Shown here in pieces: positions 17,492 through 27,033 of a stretch of DNA of 33,089 nucleotides; position 1 is the first letter of the stretch, and every line of letters begins with the position of its first letter. The position numbers and the translations under genes were made by a program. A model generated the notes under the pieces. That model was not told the DNA's origin and did no database searches. It was given only the letters and a program-made list of their open reading frames with translations. Origin of the DNA: Salinivibrio costicola subsp. costicola ATCC 33508 = LMG 11651. Its GTDB lineage: Bacteria; Pseudomonadota; Gammaproteobacteria; Enterobacterales; Vibrionaceae. The stretch lies in the NCBI GenBank assembly GCA_000565345.1, contig AQOF01000054.1:1-33089 (forward strand), written 5' to 3'.

Positions 17492-18606
17492 CTAATTGAG
17501 CGCCACATCGACCCAAACAAGGCGGTGATCTGAGTGGGCACGCGCGTGTTCTTGGCCGTTTTTATCACAAATCAGTGGGTAGTCGGCATCATCAGGGGCA
17601 GGCCAAAATACGCCGGAGACTAACACCGCCAGCTCTCGCGAAGGCAAGACATAATCGAGGCGCAGCCCGCCGTTATGGGTAGCGATTGCCCGCCCTTTGC
17701 CATCGATAAAGCGAAACGCGTGAGACTGGGCCGCCTCACTTTTTGGCACCTGCGCACCAGTGGCGACATCAGGGTGCACACGCGGATGGTTAAGCAAGGC
17801 ACCAATGGCTTGTTTATCCCATCGCCGTAGCTCGGGTCCGCATTTAAATCGCCAATCACCACAAAAGGTATCTCGGAAGAAAGCCCGCCGTGGACGCCCT
17901 TGTCGTCCACCAGCCAATCCGCGTTATCCAAAAGGCCAATTAGTTGGTGAATTTCATCACTGTTGCGCCGCCAATTACGCTTTTCAGGCCCATCAAACAC
18001 CGGCGGCGTGGGGTGACACGCTACCAAGCGTATCTGCTGATCGCCGATACTGATCGGCACAGAGACCAGGTTTTTCGAAGCTAAACGTAGCTTTTTTTTC
18101 GCCGCTTCGGTGTAGTAGTCAGACGGAATTTGATGGTGAGGCAGCTGATGCCACGCAAAGTGTTGCCAAGTGCAAATCGCGGTGTCTTCAATGGGGTAAC
18201 GCGATATGATCACAAAGCCAAACTGACCATGATAGTCGCCAAAGCCATGACACTGCTGAGCATCCGTTAAATGTGGATGCGCGCTGACCGGCACCGTGAG
18301 TTTTAAACCCGTGTTGGTGGCAGGCAAGTAGCGATACGGATAATCAATCGGGGGGTCGCCGTCTTGCGATTTAGCTAAGTGGCGCTCACAAAATGCGGCC
18401 AGTGCACCATCATCGCCACCATCGCCTGGGTGATCAAATTCACACAGCACCACCACATCAGGTCGCACGCGCTGTAAGGTGGCCGCGAGGTTTTTAATTT
18501 GCCGACTCGGCGTTGGTGCCTGCATCTGGGATTTAATGTCGCCAGCCTTGCGCCCTGCCAAAGACAGGTTAAATTGCGCAAACCTCAGGGTTGATGGTGC
18601 TGTCAT
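17492..18606 (-). CDS. Endonuclease/exonuclease/phosphatase-family hydrolase, one frameshift
   Basis: Member of the EEP (DNase I-like) superfamily, metal-dependent phosphodiesterases acting on nucleic acids or phospholipids. The N-terminal strand is LRFAQFNLSLAGR. The metal ligand glutamate is in VVVLCEFDHPGD, the Asp/Asn pair in VVIGDLNADPSYGDG, and the catalytic histidine in the C-terminal HSDHRLVWVDV. The frame fails at 17818-17820, where one base is missing. The second frame resumes with KQAIGALLNHPRVHPDVATG and ends at 17492. The repaired length is about 371 residues. There is no signal peptide or membrane helix, so it is cytoplasmic unless exported in another way. A weak ribosome binding site precedes the ATG. 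Substrate unknown; many relatives are annotated only as EEP family protein. Confidence 0.82.
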
Positions 18607-18635
18607 GATAGCCTACTCGTGCGCTGAAAAGCCGA

Positions 18636-19121
18636 CTATTTTAACAGGCTCTCAAGGGCACGACGAATTTGTAATGCATCTTCGACGGCACGATGGGGGG
18701 CGGGTCCCAATGCTTTCATTTCGCGACTAAAATCACGTCGGTCGAGATCACTGTGCTTTTTTAGCCACTGGTTTACCTCCATTAACGTAAATGAAGGACG
18801 CATATAGCAGGCTTTATAAAGCCGCCCCATCCAAAATAGGTCCCACTGGCTGTCGCATAATACATGCTCAAACGGTGCGAGCGTTTGGTTAAGGTGCTGA
18901 CATACTGCCAATACACTGGTGCCTTCTGTGGCTAATGTCTTTTGCGAGATACCATGAATACGGGATTCAGCTTCGTGGTCCCAGTGATGCCAATGGCCAC
19001 TGGCGGTGGAGGGATCAATTAAAAAACTTTGACTATCGCCATTTGGCAATACGTATCCTACCTCAATCGGATAAGACATTAACGACAAACCGGATGCTTC
19101 AAAATCCAGTGTCACCCACAT
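18636..19121 (-). CDS. DEDDh-type 3'-5' exonuclease (DnaQ/RNase T-like)
   Basis: Small single-domain exonuclease of 161 residues with an intact frame. Exo I motif: D6 and E8 in TLDFEASGL. A central aspartate (D90 in LCDSQWD) is the likely Exo II residue. Exo III: H143 and D148 in HRAVEDAL, giving the DEDDh set of the DnaQ/ribonuclease T superfamily. Relatives trim DNA or RNA 3' ends; the target here is not known. A tryptophan/histidine-rich insert (HWHHWDHE, about 43-50) is unusual. It lies 29 bases upstream of the EEP nuclease gene on the same strand, so the two may form a short operon. Confidence 0.85.
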   Translation of the reverse strand: MWVTLDFEASGLSLMSYPIEVGYVLPNGDSQSFLIDPSTASGHWHHWDHEAESRIHGISQKTLATEGTSVLAVCQHLNQTLAPFEHVLCDSQWDLFWMGRLYKACYMRPSFTLMEVNQWLKKHSDLDRRDFSREMKALGPAPHRAVEDALQIRRALESLLK

Positions 19122-19435
19122 ACGCGTACTCCTTGCTCATAAACTCTCCTGTATAACGAGGCGTTTCCCTTGCCTAGTTAGTTAACTGTAGCCTTTTTGT
19201 TGTCACTTCGATGGACTGTCGCGCCACTTTTGCGTGCTTGATTAACAACTGGCTGTAAAAACAGACTTCATTTCATGTGCTTGGAGAGTTTTTATTGATA
19301 ATGTGATAACTCTAACAGCCTATGTTCGGCGTTTGTCAGGTGTACGCTATAATTCGATGCAAGATTGGCGTAGGCTTCAATACACTGTTCATTCGCAGTT
19401 TGGCGTTAATCGCCTTGTTTTAGATGGAATCGATT
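19122..19435. other. Divergent promoter region between exonuclease gene and mgsA
   Basis: About 310 bases without a credible gene; a short open frame at 19303-19494 overlaps mgsA and is not supported. A consensus -10 for mgsA is listed separately. An inverted repeat GAGAGTT/AACTCT flanks an AT-rich stretch at about 19285-19316. Confidence 0.5.
19325..19353 (+). promoter_or_regulatory. Candidate mgsA promoter
   Basis: A perfect -10 TATAAT (19348-19353) with a weak -35 TTCGGC (19325-19330) at 17 bp spacing, about 80 bases before the mgsA start. The weak -35 hints at activator dependence, but no activator site was identified. Confidence 0.45.
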
Positions 19436-19891
19436 ATGAAACAAACGTCTCGCACCATGCTTGCACGCAAACACGTCGCGTTAGTGGCACATGATCACTA
19501 TAAAGATGCCCTGAGCGACTGGGTAAAAGAAAATAAAGAAATACTGAGCCAGCACGCGCTTTATGCCACCGGCACCACGGGCCACATCCTTGCAAGAGAA
19601 ACGGGGCTAAAAATAACACCTTTGATGAGCGGCCCAATGGGCGGGGATCAGCAACTCGGGGCGATGATTTCTGAACAAAAAATCGATGTGATGATTTTCT
19701 TCTGGGATCCCCTCAATGCGGTCCCACACGATCCAGATGTTAAAGCGCTGCTGCGCGTCGGTTCCGTATGGAATATTCCGATTGCCACCAACCGCTCAAC
19801 CGCCCGCTTTATGATCACGTCGCCGCTATTCGGGCAGGATGTCGATATCCAAATTCCTGATTATCAAGCGTACTTAGACGAGCGTTTGTGA
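19436..19891 (+). CDS. mgsA: Methylglyoxal synthase
   Basis: Cytoplasmic enzyme converting dihydroxyacetone phosphate to methylglyoxal and phosphate, a bypass of lower glycolysis when phosphate is scarce or sugar phosphates accumulate. It is 151 residues with an intact frame. Key residues align with the E. coli enzyme by number: H19/D20 in AHDH, the phosphate-binding TGTTG at 45-49, catalytic D71 in GPMGGDQQ, D91, H98 and D101 in [14 protein letters not shown]. An in-frame ATG 12 bases upstream (19424) is possible but would add four residues not seen in the family. It converges with helD, its neighbour in E. coli. Confidence 0.96.
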   Translation: MKQTSRTMLARKHVALVAHDHYKDALSDWVKENKEILSQHALYATGTTGHILARETGLKITPLMSGPMGGDQQLGAMISEQKIDVMIFFWDPLNAVPHDPDVKALLRVGSVWNIPIATNRSTARFMITSPLFGQDVDIQIPDYQAYLDERL

Positions 19892-19899
19892 TCTTTTTT

Positions 19900-19948
19900 C
19901 CCACACTGTCTGTCGATAACTAACGCCGTCTATGGCTAATAGTGTGGG
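19900..19948. repeat. Inverted repeat between convergent mgsA and helD
   Basis: CCCACACT (19900-19907) and AGTGTGGG (19941-19948), 8-bp arms separated by 33 bases. There is no T run after the stem on either strand, so a terminator role is uncertain. Confidence 0.35.
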
Positions 19949-19956
19949 AGACCGCC

Positions 19957-22031
19957 TCAAAGGTTTCCTTTCAGTTCCTCCACAAACGGCGAGGCATGGC
20001 CTTTTTGATGTACTAGCCACACTTGTTTTTGGGCACGCGTCAGGGCGACATAAAACAATCGCCGTTCTTCCGCGTGTTCAATTGGCTCTTCATTTTTCCC
20101 TAATAAGGCCTCATCGAGTGACAGCGAGCGTTGCTTGGCCGGAAACACTCCCTCATCCATGCCGAGAATAAACACATAGTGGGCTTCTTGCCCCTTGCTG
20201 GCGTGCGCGGTGGTATAACGAAGCACCAGTGAGGGATAAGCTTTCTGCCAAGTTTCTAGATCGTTAGGGCATCGAGAGTGGGTGCGACCAATCAGCATCA
20301 CAGTCACGGGTTGCGTCGTTTTGGCGTGCTTTTTGGCAAGGCTTGCCAGTGTCTTTTCTAACTTATCGTCAGTGATCACTTTAACCGCTTTGGGCGTTTT
20401 CGCCGATGCTTTGTCGCGCGCGTAATCTAATTGCTTAGTGAGCTGTTTGGGGTTTTGGCAAATAAACTGCTGCGCAATATCCCCCAACGCTGCTGGATAG
20501 CGATAACAGGTGGTCAGCCAGCAAATTTCACTGTCTCCAAAGCGCTGAGCAAAATCCGTGGTTAAACTGACATCGGCACCGGCAAAACGATAAATGGCTT
20601 GCCAATCATCCCCGACGGCATATAAGGAGGCGCGTGGCGTTAAGATTTCACTGTCCGTTTTGCCGTGACACAAGGCCTCGAGCATCGCCAATCGTGCCGG
20701 CGAAATGTCTTGGTATTCATCGACCATCACAAACTGGATGGGCGTGGCGAATTTTCGCTGTTGGAACAACTTGGTCGCTTTTGCGATCAGTCCATCAAAA
20801 TCAACGGCGTTCTCCGCTTTTAGTGCTTGTTTATAGGCTTGATACAACGGCCAAATCACCGCCAGTTCGTTTTTTAACCCGATCTGCTCCTCAAAACTTG
20901 CCAGTTTATCGGTCAGCGCACGCTTGGTGGTATTGGCTTGGATCACCCGGGAGAGACGCGACCAAACCCAGCTGTGCAACCGACTTTCATGGGCACACGC
21001 GCTGAGCTCGGCCTGATCATCAATCGGCAGTGCGTGCTGCTGATGCAGTTTTTCCCATGCTTTATGTGTGTTGGGCTGCTGCCACTGCTCGGCGAGTGCT
21101 TGAGTCAGCCAGGCGGCTTTGGCGGTCTCATCACTGGCCAGCGAGGAAATGATAGGGGCCTGCCTTGGTGCTCGGCAAGTTGCTGGCGGGCAAAGCCATG
21201 AAAAGTGGTGACATTCACCTCATGGCCGGTTTTGGTCTTGATCCGAGTTTTAAGCTCAGTCGCGGCATCACGGCCAAAGGCAAGCAATAAAAGCTGCTCA
21301 GGCTTGGCTTGCCCACTTTCAATTAAGTAGGCAGCACGTGCCACCAGTACGCTGGTTTTGCCGCTACCGGGCCCCGCCACCACCAGGGTATGAGATTCAT
21401 CGGTAAGCACAGCCTCACGCTGCGCCGGATTCAGTGGTGACGATTCAATCTGATCAAACCAGGTTTGCCACTGGTTGAGCATCGCCGCATACCATTGCTG
21501 ATTACGGGTTTTCAGCCAATGGATATCGCCTTGCAACACCGGCGTCAACATGGTGGCGACGCCTTCATCTAACTGGGAAAGGAAAGCAGCTGGGATCCCC
21601 TCGCTTTCTAGCGTATCCAATAACGTTTGCTGGGCAGTGCGTAATTGCGCCATGCGCACGTATCCTGGCGCGTTCACCAGCGCCTCATAGTCAGCCAGCA
21701 AGCTCGGTCGAATGAGCGCTAACTGTTTTTGATAGCGTGCGACATAGGCTTGATAACGCGCGTGAATGGCTTTACCGGCCTGTTTAGCACGTCGCCAAGG
21801 CAGGCCAAATACATCAAATGGATAAGCATCTCCTTGCTCTGTGAAGCCAGTCAACGAGATGGTTCCCCAGAGTAGCCCACGCGAAATGGTGAGCTGTCCA
21901 TCCCAGGCAGAAAAGGGAATATATTGACGATGGTGGCGAGATTCGAGCAGTAAGCCATCATTTTCTAGCTGTAAACTATAATGATCGCCATAAACAAGCC
22001 ATTGTGCCCAGCGATTTGCAGAGAGTTTCAT
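19957..22031 (-). CDS. helD: DNA helicase IV (HelD), one frameshift
   Basis: Superfamily 1 3'-5' DNA helicase of the UvrD/Rep type. From the ATG at 22031: an N-terminal domain with NRWAQWLVYG and the HelD-specific coiled region to about residue 190; the Q-motif/Walker A AGPGSGKTSVLVARAA at about residue 220; then FHGFARQQLAEHQG. The frame fails at 21155-21158, where a run of four C (minus strand) should be five. It then continues without break through PIISSLASDETAKAAW, motif II VDEYQDIS, motif III VGDDWQAIYRFAGAD, motif IV CYRYP, and motif VI RRLFYVALTRAQ to 19957. The repaired length is about 691 residues (E. coli 684). helD lies next to mgsA and yccS, as in E. coli. Confidence 0.94.
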
Positions 22032-22274
22032 ATCAATACGTTAGTCAGCCAATGAGGGATAGGCGCGGCCTTTAAAAGATGCTTGGCATGCTACTGCTCA
22101 CCATCCTATAAATCAATTCAATCGCCCACAAAGCCTGTTCTCAGCGTCGATTCTCTTAAGGAATTGACCTACCGCAACCAAACGATAAAAGCGGTGCTTA
22201 AAGACGCATTCAGGGTTAGTTTCTCGGGCCGTTTCTGGTATCTTGCCAGCATTGTTGGCCGATAACGTTTATTT

Positions 22275-24430
22275 ATGTCTTTTTCTCTGCCACGTTTTCC
22301 CACCGTGCCACTCACGTTGCGTGAGTATTGGGCCAATCACCGGATTAATGACAGCCTTCGTGTGCTGATTGCGCTGATGGGCGTTGCCTTGTATGCCAGT
22401 TACGCTGGACGTACCGATATTGTCACCCCGCTCGTCCTTGGCGTCATCGCCTCGGCTCTGGCAGAAGTGGACGATCATTTTTGGGGCCGAGTACGCGCAC
22501 TTGGCGTCACCTTGGTCTGTTTTACTGTGGCGGCGTTTTCCGTCGAGCTCTTATATGACACGCCATGGTTATTTGCTCTCGGCCTCACCGTGTCGAGTTT
22601 TGGCTTTATCATGTTAGGGGCCATCGGTGAACGCTATGGCACCATTGCGTTTGCATCGTTACTGTTGGCGGTCTATACCATGCTAGGCATGGAGCAAGGC
22701 AGTGATATGTGGTTACAACCGATGATGTTGCTATCAGGGCAGTCTGGTATGGCCTTTTGTCGCTGATATGGATTGTCATCTGGCCTCATCGTCCGGTACA
22801 GCATCGGCTCGCGGCGGTATTTCGCCAAACCGCGACCTATATGGAAACCAAATCGAACCTATTTCACCCTGTGACAGAATTGGTTCCCCAGCCGACCCGC
22901 ATCGCCGCGGCTAACCGAAATGCCCAAGTCGTCGCCGCACTCAACCAAGCCAAGGCATCTTTGCTGGCCCGTGCACGACGGGGGCGATTGACTAAACGGC
23001 ATCAAGCATTGCTGCAAACCTATTTTATTGCCCAAGATATCCATGAACGTGTCAGCTCTTCGCACTATCGTTATCAAGATCTTGCCGCGCAGTTTTTCCA
23101 TTCTGATATCTTGTTTCGCTTTGAGGCCTTGCTCAATGCCCAGGCCAGCGCCTGTCGCGATGTTGCACAAGCGTTATCGATCGGGGCGCGCTACCACCAC
23201 CCAAAAGCGGGTCAGCAAGCGTTACTGGCCATCCAGCAATCGATGCAATATTTATTGGCTGAACAAACCCAAGATGCCTCGCGCATGGCCTTACTTCATC
23301 AGCTCGATTTTCTCTATAAAAACCTAGAGACCGTTGAGGAGCAGTTGGCGAGCCTTAGTAATTTAGCGGCCAATGATGGCACACAAGAAAGTGAACTGGC
23401 CGACCCCGATGCGCGCTCTCTGGGCGAAATGGTGTATCGGATCCGTCGTCAGATGACACTCAAATCGCTACGTTTTCGCCATGCGGTGCGCCTCTCTTTG
23501 TCACTACTCGCCGGCTACGGGGTGATTCAAGGGCTATCGCTTGAACATGGGTTTTGGATCTTAATGACGATTCAATTCGTTTGTCAGACGAACTACTCGG
23601 CGACGCGAAACAAACTCAAAGAACGGATCCTAGGGACCGTGGGTGGTTTGCTATTAGGTGTGCCCACTTTGTATTTGTTCCCCGATCCGAGCAGCCAGTT
23701 AGCGTTAATGGTGATCACGGGGGTACTCTTTTTCGCTTTTCGTACCGTGCAGTATACGCTCGCGACCCTGTTTATCACCCTGCTGGTACTCATGTGCTTT
23801 AGCCAATTTGGTCAGGGCTTTGCGGTTATCTTGCCACGGCTGGGAGATACCGTGATCGGCTGCCTGATTGCTGTCGCCGCCGTTCGTTACGTGCTCCCCG
23901 ATTGGCAAGCGCACCGGTTGCGTGGGATCATGACCGAGGCGTTACAAGCCAATCGTGATTACCTTGCCCATGTGATCGCACAATATCGTGTCGGTAAACG
24001 CGATAATCTCGCCTACCGAATCGCACGTCGCCATGCACACAATGCCGATGCCGAGCTCACCACCGCCATCAGTAATATGTTGGTCGAGCCAGGACGCTAT
24101 CGCACCAACATTGAAGAGACGTTCCGGTTTTTGTGTTTAAACAATGCGATGTTGAGCTATATTTCTGCGCTTGGGGCTCACCGCCGTCGCATGGACGATG
24201 AGGTTAATCATCAGAAAATGGCGCAACTGCATCGTGATATTCATCAATCACTCAATACGTTAACCGAACGACTCCGGCGCGATCTGCCGACCGAGCAACC
24301 CACTCAAGTGGCATCAACCGGTGATAAAACCCTCTCCGGCGACCTGGCAGACAATCACCCAGACGTTGTGTATCACGACACCCCAGAGCCTAACGTCGCC
24401 GCTCATGATAGGTCGATAACACACCGTTAA
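22275..24430 (+). CDS. yccS: YccS-type FUSC/arylpolyene-efflux-like membrane protein, one frameshift
   Basis: Large inner-membrane protein of the YccS/YhfK family (FUSC/ArAE-like), with two bundles of about five helices separated and followed by cytoplasmic domains; no substrate is established. The first part (MSFSLPRFPTVPLTLREYWA) breaks at 22737-22739, where GGG should be GGGG. With that base restored the protein reads LSGAVWYGLLSLIWIVIWPH and continues to the stop at 24430, about 718 residues, the size of E. coli YccS. The second membrane bundle starts near residue 385 (AVRLSLSLLAGYGVIQGLSL). The C-terminal 35 residues are low-complexity and polar. It is divergent from helD with 243 bases between. 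No strong ribosome binding site is visible before the ATG. Confidence 0.9.
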
Positions 24431-24432
24431 GC

Positions 24433-24534
24433 ATGGTGCTGCAACAGTTAACATTAATTCAGCGTATGATCCCTGAGTTAAATATGCTCACTGCGACATT
24501 GCGTCAGCAAGCACTCAAACAAAGCCGGACTTAG
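24433..24534 (+). CDS. Possible 33-residue small ORF directly after yccS
   Basis: ATG three bases after the yccS stop codon, 33 codons, TAG at 24532-24534. The peptide (MVLQQLTLIQRMIPELNMLT, then ATLRQQALKQSRT) could form an amphipathic helix. There is no clear ribosome binding site of its own, so translation would depend on coupling to yccS. I recognise no family and it may be chance. Confidence 0.2.
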   Translation: MVLQQLTLIQRMIPELNMLTATLRQQALKQSRT

Positions 24535-24770
24535 CGTCTCCTCACACGCACGTGCCCAGCTATCGAGCCGTCGTTGGCTGGGCTTGCGGTTAAAACACTG
24601 ACACTGACGCCTCAAGGTCAGCACTCTGTCAAATTACACTTATTTACGCGATCTACGGTTGAAAGCCTGACGTTGAAGACGGATATTAGATCCATGTCAT
24701 CTGTTGAGTCTGGCAACTATACTTATCATTTAGCGGCTTGTTGTCGCCGCATAGCCCGCCTGGAGCATTT
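24535..24770. other. Intergenic region before the CARF nuclease gene
   Basis: About 236 bases without a convincing gene. It has a GCCCAGC/GCTGGGC inverted repeat (about 24551-24583) that may end the yccS transcript. A TATACT hexamer at 24718-24723 is a candidate -10 for the nuclease gene, though no good -35 is seen. There is no CRISPR-like repeat. Confidence 0.4.
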
Positions 24771-25940
24771 ATGGCTATTCATGTAGGAATCATTGATTCG
24801 GATCCAGTCCGACTCGTTACCCCGGTTTTACATCAACAATTGCCTGTCAGTAAGTTGGTATTGATTGGTACGCTTGAACAAGATCTCGAGTTTGAGCGAC
24901 TCACTCGTGTGTTAGCCCCGAAAGGCATTGAAACGGAGTTTTTTGAAATCTCGGATGATATCAATATCCGAGAAGTCAAAAGCCAAGTAAAGCGTCTTGC
25001 CGAACAGCTCACCCAATCTTCTGAAGACATTCTTTTTAATGCGAGCTGTGGCCTACGCCACCAATTATTGTCTGCTTACGAAGTGTTTAGAACTTACCAC
25101 TGGCCCTGTTATGTGATAGAGCCCTACAGCGACGAATTGTGCTGGCTCTACCCCGACGGTCTTCCACAACAACAGGTCGAAGATCATATTAGTTTGACCG
25201 AGTACATGACGATTTTTGGTGCCCGTTGCGCAGATCACGATGAAGAGGAAACCGGCTGTCTCACCAATGATATTTATCGGTTAGGAGAAAAATGGGCGAG
25301 CAATGCGTATGAATTAGGTCCAGGCTTAGCCACTTTAAATTACTTAGCGACCACTTGCCGAAAAGAACAGTGCCTGGATGTTGCATTGAGCGAAAAACAG
25401 CAAGGCTATCGCGAACTTGGGATGCTGCTCGACGATTTATCGGATGCCGGATTAGCGCACTACGAAAATGGTGTGCTCACTTTTAGTTGTGAGGAAGCCC
25501 GACGTTTTGCCAACGGAGAATGGCTGGAAAGCTACGTGCACCACACGGTCACTTCTATCCAAAAAGAGTTACCGACCATTCAAGACAGTGCGCTTTCTAT
25601 GCAGGTTTATCGCCAAATTGGCGAGCGAGAAGTCCGCAATGAGTTGGATGTCGCCATGGTGGTTAACAATAAGCTTCATATCATTGAGTGTAAGACAAAG
25701 GGCATGTCTAGCGACGGTGATGACACCCTGTATAAATTAGAGTCTTTGCGCGATTTACTGGGTGGCTTGCAAGCACGTGCGATGCTGGTCAGCTTTAGAC
25801 CATTACGTCATCACGATATTACACGGGGTACAGATCTGGGTTTAGCTTTGATCGGCCCTGACCAGCTGGCCAACTTACGCACCCATCTTTACGATTGGTT
25901 TATTGCGGCTGGCGGTACTATCGAAGTAAGAACAAGTTAA
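24771..25940 (+). CDS. VC1899-type CARF-domain nuclease (DUF1887, Card1/Can2 relative)
   Basis: Three-part protein of 389 residues with an intact frame: an N-terminal CARF domain (Rossmann-like, binds cyclic oligoadenylate in relatives), a central winged helix, and a C-terminal PD-(D/E)XK nuclease. The CARF starts MAIHVGIIDSDPVRLVTPVL, with its second conserved block NASCGLRHQLLSAYEV at about 90-105. The nuclease motif is D293 in NELDVAMVV followed by E306-x-K308 in IIECKTK. It closely resembles V. cholerae VC1899, whose structure is known. Card1 and Can2 of type III CRISPR systems share this build and cut DNA and/or RNA when cyclic tetra-adenylate binds. There is no cas gene, CRISPR array or cyclase in the window, so the activating signal here is unknown. 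TGGAG precedes the ATG. Confidence 0.92.
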   Translation: MAIHVGIIDSDPVRLVTPVLHQQLPVSKLVLIGTLEQDLEFERLTRVLAPKGIETEFFEISDDINIREVKSQVKRLAEQLTQSSEDILFNASCGLRHQLLSAYEVFRTYHWPCYVIEPYSDELCWLYPDGLPQQQVEDHISLTEYMTIFGARCADHDEEETGCLTNDIYRLGEKWASNAYELGPGLATLNYLATTCRKEQCLDVALSEKQQGYRELGMLLDDLSDAGLAHYENGVLTFSCEEARRFANGEWLESYVHHTVTSIQKELPTIQDSALSMQVYRQIGEREVRNELDVAMVVNNKLHIIECKTKGMSSDGDDTLYKLESLRDLLGGLQARAMLVSFRPLRHHDITRGTDLGLALIGPDQLANLRTHLYDWFIAAGGTIEVRTS

Positions 25941-25984
25941 TCGCTTACGCAAGGCGATACGACACGTTCGACAACCTTGTCGGC

Positions 25985-26019
25985 AATAAAAAACGCGGTG
26001 CTCATCAGGGCACCGCGTT
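25985..26019 (-). terminator. Rho-independent terminator of udp
   Basis: Stem AACGCGGTGC (25992-26001) / GCACCGCGTT (26010-26019), 8-base loop; on the minus strand it is followed by a run of six T. It lies 25 bases past the udp stop and also faces the end of the CARF nuclease gene. Confidence 0.9.
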
Positions 26020-26043
26020 CAAGGATAACGATATCGCGCTAGC

Positions 26044-26805
26044 TTATAGTAGCTTACGGGCCGCTTCCACCACCACTTTGATGGAACGTGCTTCCGTTTC
26101 TTTTAAGGTCGCGTGATCTGGGATTTCTTTTTGCGTACGGTTGATAATCACACCCGCGACACAACCAGCACGTAAGCCTGAGCTGGCACACATGGTCAGC
26201 AAAGTGGCCGATTCCATCTCAAAGTTCAACACACCCATCTCTTGCCATTCTTGCATTGAGCCTTGGAAACGACGCACAACGCGACCGCTAAAGGTGTCAT
26301 AACGCTCTTGGCCAGGGTAGAAGGTATCACTTGATGCGGTCACCCCTGTATGTACGGTAGCACCCTCTTCATCAACGGCGGCTTTCATCGCGGTCGCAAC
26401 ATCAAAATCAGGCACCGCTGGGAATTCCATCGGTGCAAAGTGAGTACTGGCACCGTCAAGACGTACAGAGCCGGTGGTCACGATCATATCACCGACGTTA
26501 ATGTCAGGCTGGATAGCGCCTGTAGTACCAACACGCAAGAAGGTATTCACGCCCAATTGCGCCAATTCTTCTACCGCAATAGACGTTGACGGTCCACCAA
26601 TGCCGGTTGAGCAAACCACCACGGATTTGCCATCTAGCCAACCGAGGTACAAGGTATATTCACGCTGTGAGGCGAGAAACGTTGGGTTTTCCATCAAGTT
26701 CGCGATTTTTTCAACGCGAGCAGGATCACCAGGAATGATGGCAGTGGTTGCGCCTTGTAGATCGGGTTTTGTGACGCCAAGGTGGAATACAGGGGTATCA
26801 GACAT
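26044..26805 (-). CDS. udp: Uridine phosphorylase
   Basis: Cytoplasmic enzyme that splits uridine with phosphate into uracil and ribose-1-phosphate. It is 253 residues, the usual length, with an intact frame. Diagnostic parts: the start with [13 protein letters not shown], phosphate-binding [12 protein letters not shown], the NP-I family signature in [20 protein letters not shown], and the nucleoside-site block [18 protein letters not shown] lies 8 bases before the ATG, so the start is firm. A single-gene unit with its own terminator. Together with nupC it supports nucleoside uptake and breakdown. In E. coli udp is repressed by CytR and activated by CRP. Confidence 0.97.
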   Translation of the reverse strand: MSDTPVFHLGVTKPDLQGATTAIIPGDPARVEKIANLMENPTFLASQREYTLYLGWLDGKSVVVCSTGIGGPSTSIAVEELAQLGVNTFLRVGTTGAIQPDINVGDMIVTTGSVRLDGASTHFAPMEFPAVPDFDVATAMKAAVDEEGATVHTGVTASSDTFYPGQERYDTFSGRVVRRFQGSMQEWQEMGVLNFEMESATLLTMCASSGLRAGCVAGVIINRTQKEIPDHATLKETEARSIKVVVEAARKLL

Positions 26806-26852
26806 AATCAGTCTCCTCGCTGGATGCTATCATCAGCATTTAAAATAATGTA

Positions 26853-26872
26853 AGGCCTACCGAGGTAGGCCT
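26853..26872 (-). terminator. Tight hairpin between zntA and udp
   Basis: AGGCCTACC (26853-26861) and GGTAGGCCT (26864-26872), 9-bp arms only two bases apart, then TTACATTATTTTAA on the minus strand. It lies 160 bases past the zntA stop and 48 before the udp start. It could end the zntA transcript or sit in the udp leader. Confidence 0.45.
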
Positions 26873-27033
26873 GAACTCGTTATTGATTATGTGTTTAGGA
26901 TACCCAAATCTGCTCCTTTTTATGTGACCATAATCGACATATTGCACTATCATCTCTTACAGATTTCACAATTTAGAGATCGACATCACTTTGTAAAGGT
27001 AAAAGCAGACAGAGGGTGTCCTTATTTTTGGTC
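26873..27033 (-). promoter_or_regulatory. udp upstream region with CRP-like half sites
   Basis: On the minus strand this stretch contains TTGTGAAATCTGTAAGA and, about 25 bases further on, GTCGATTATGGTCACAT. Each keeps one good half of the CRP consensus. The tandem half-site layout fits CRP/CytR control known for udp, but neither site is strong and no -35/-10 pair is clear. Confidence 0.3.

Noticed and set aside
19303-19494. Plus-strand open frame overlapping the mgsA start
   Set aside because: It lies in another frame across the mgsA promoter and coding start and has no family resemblance.
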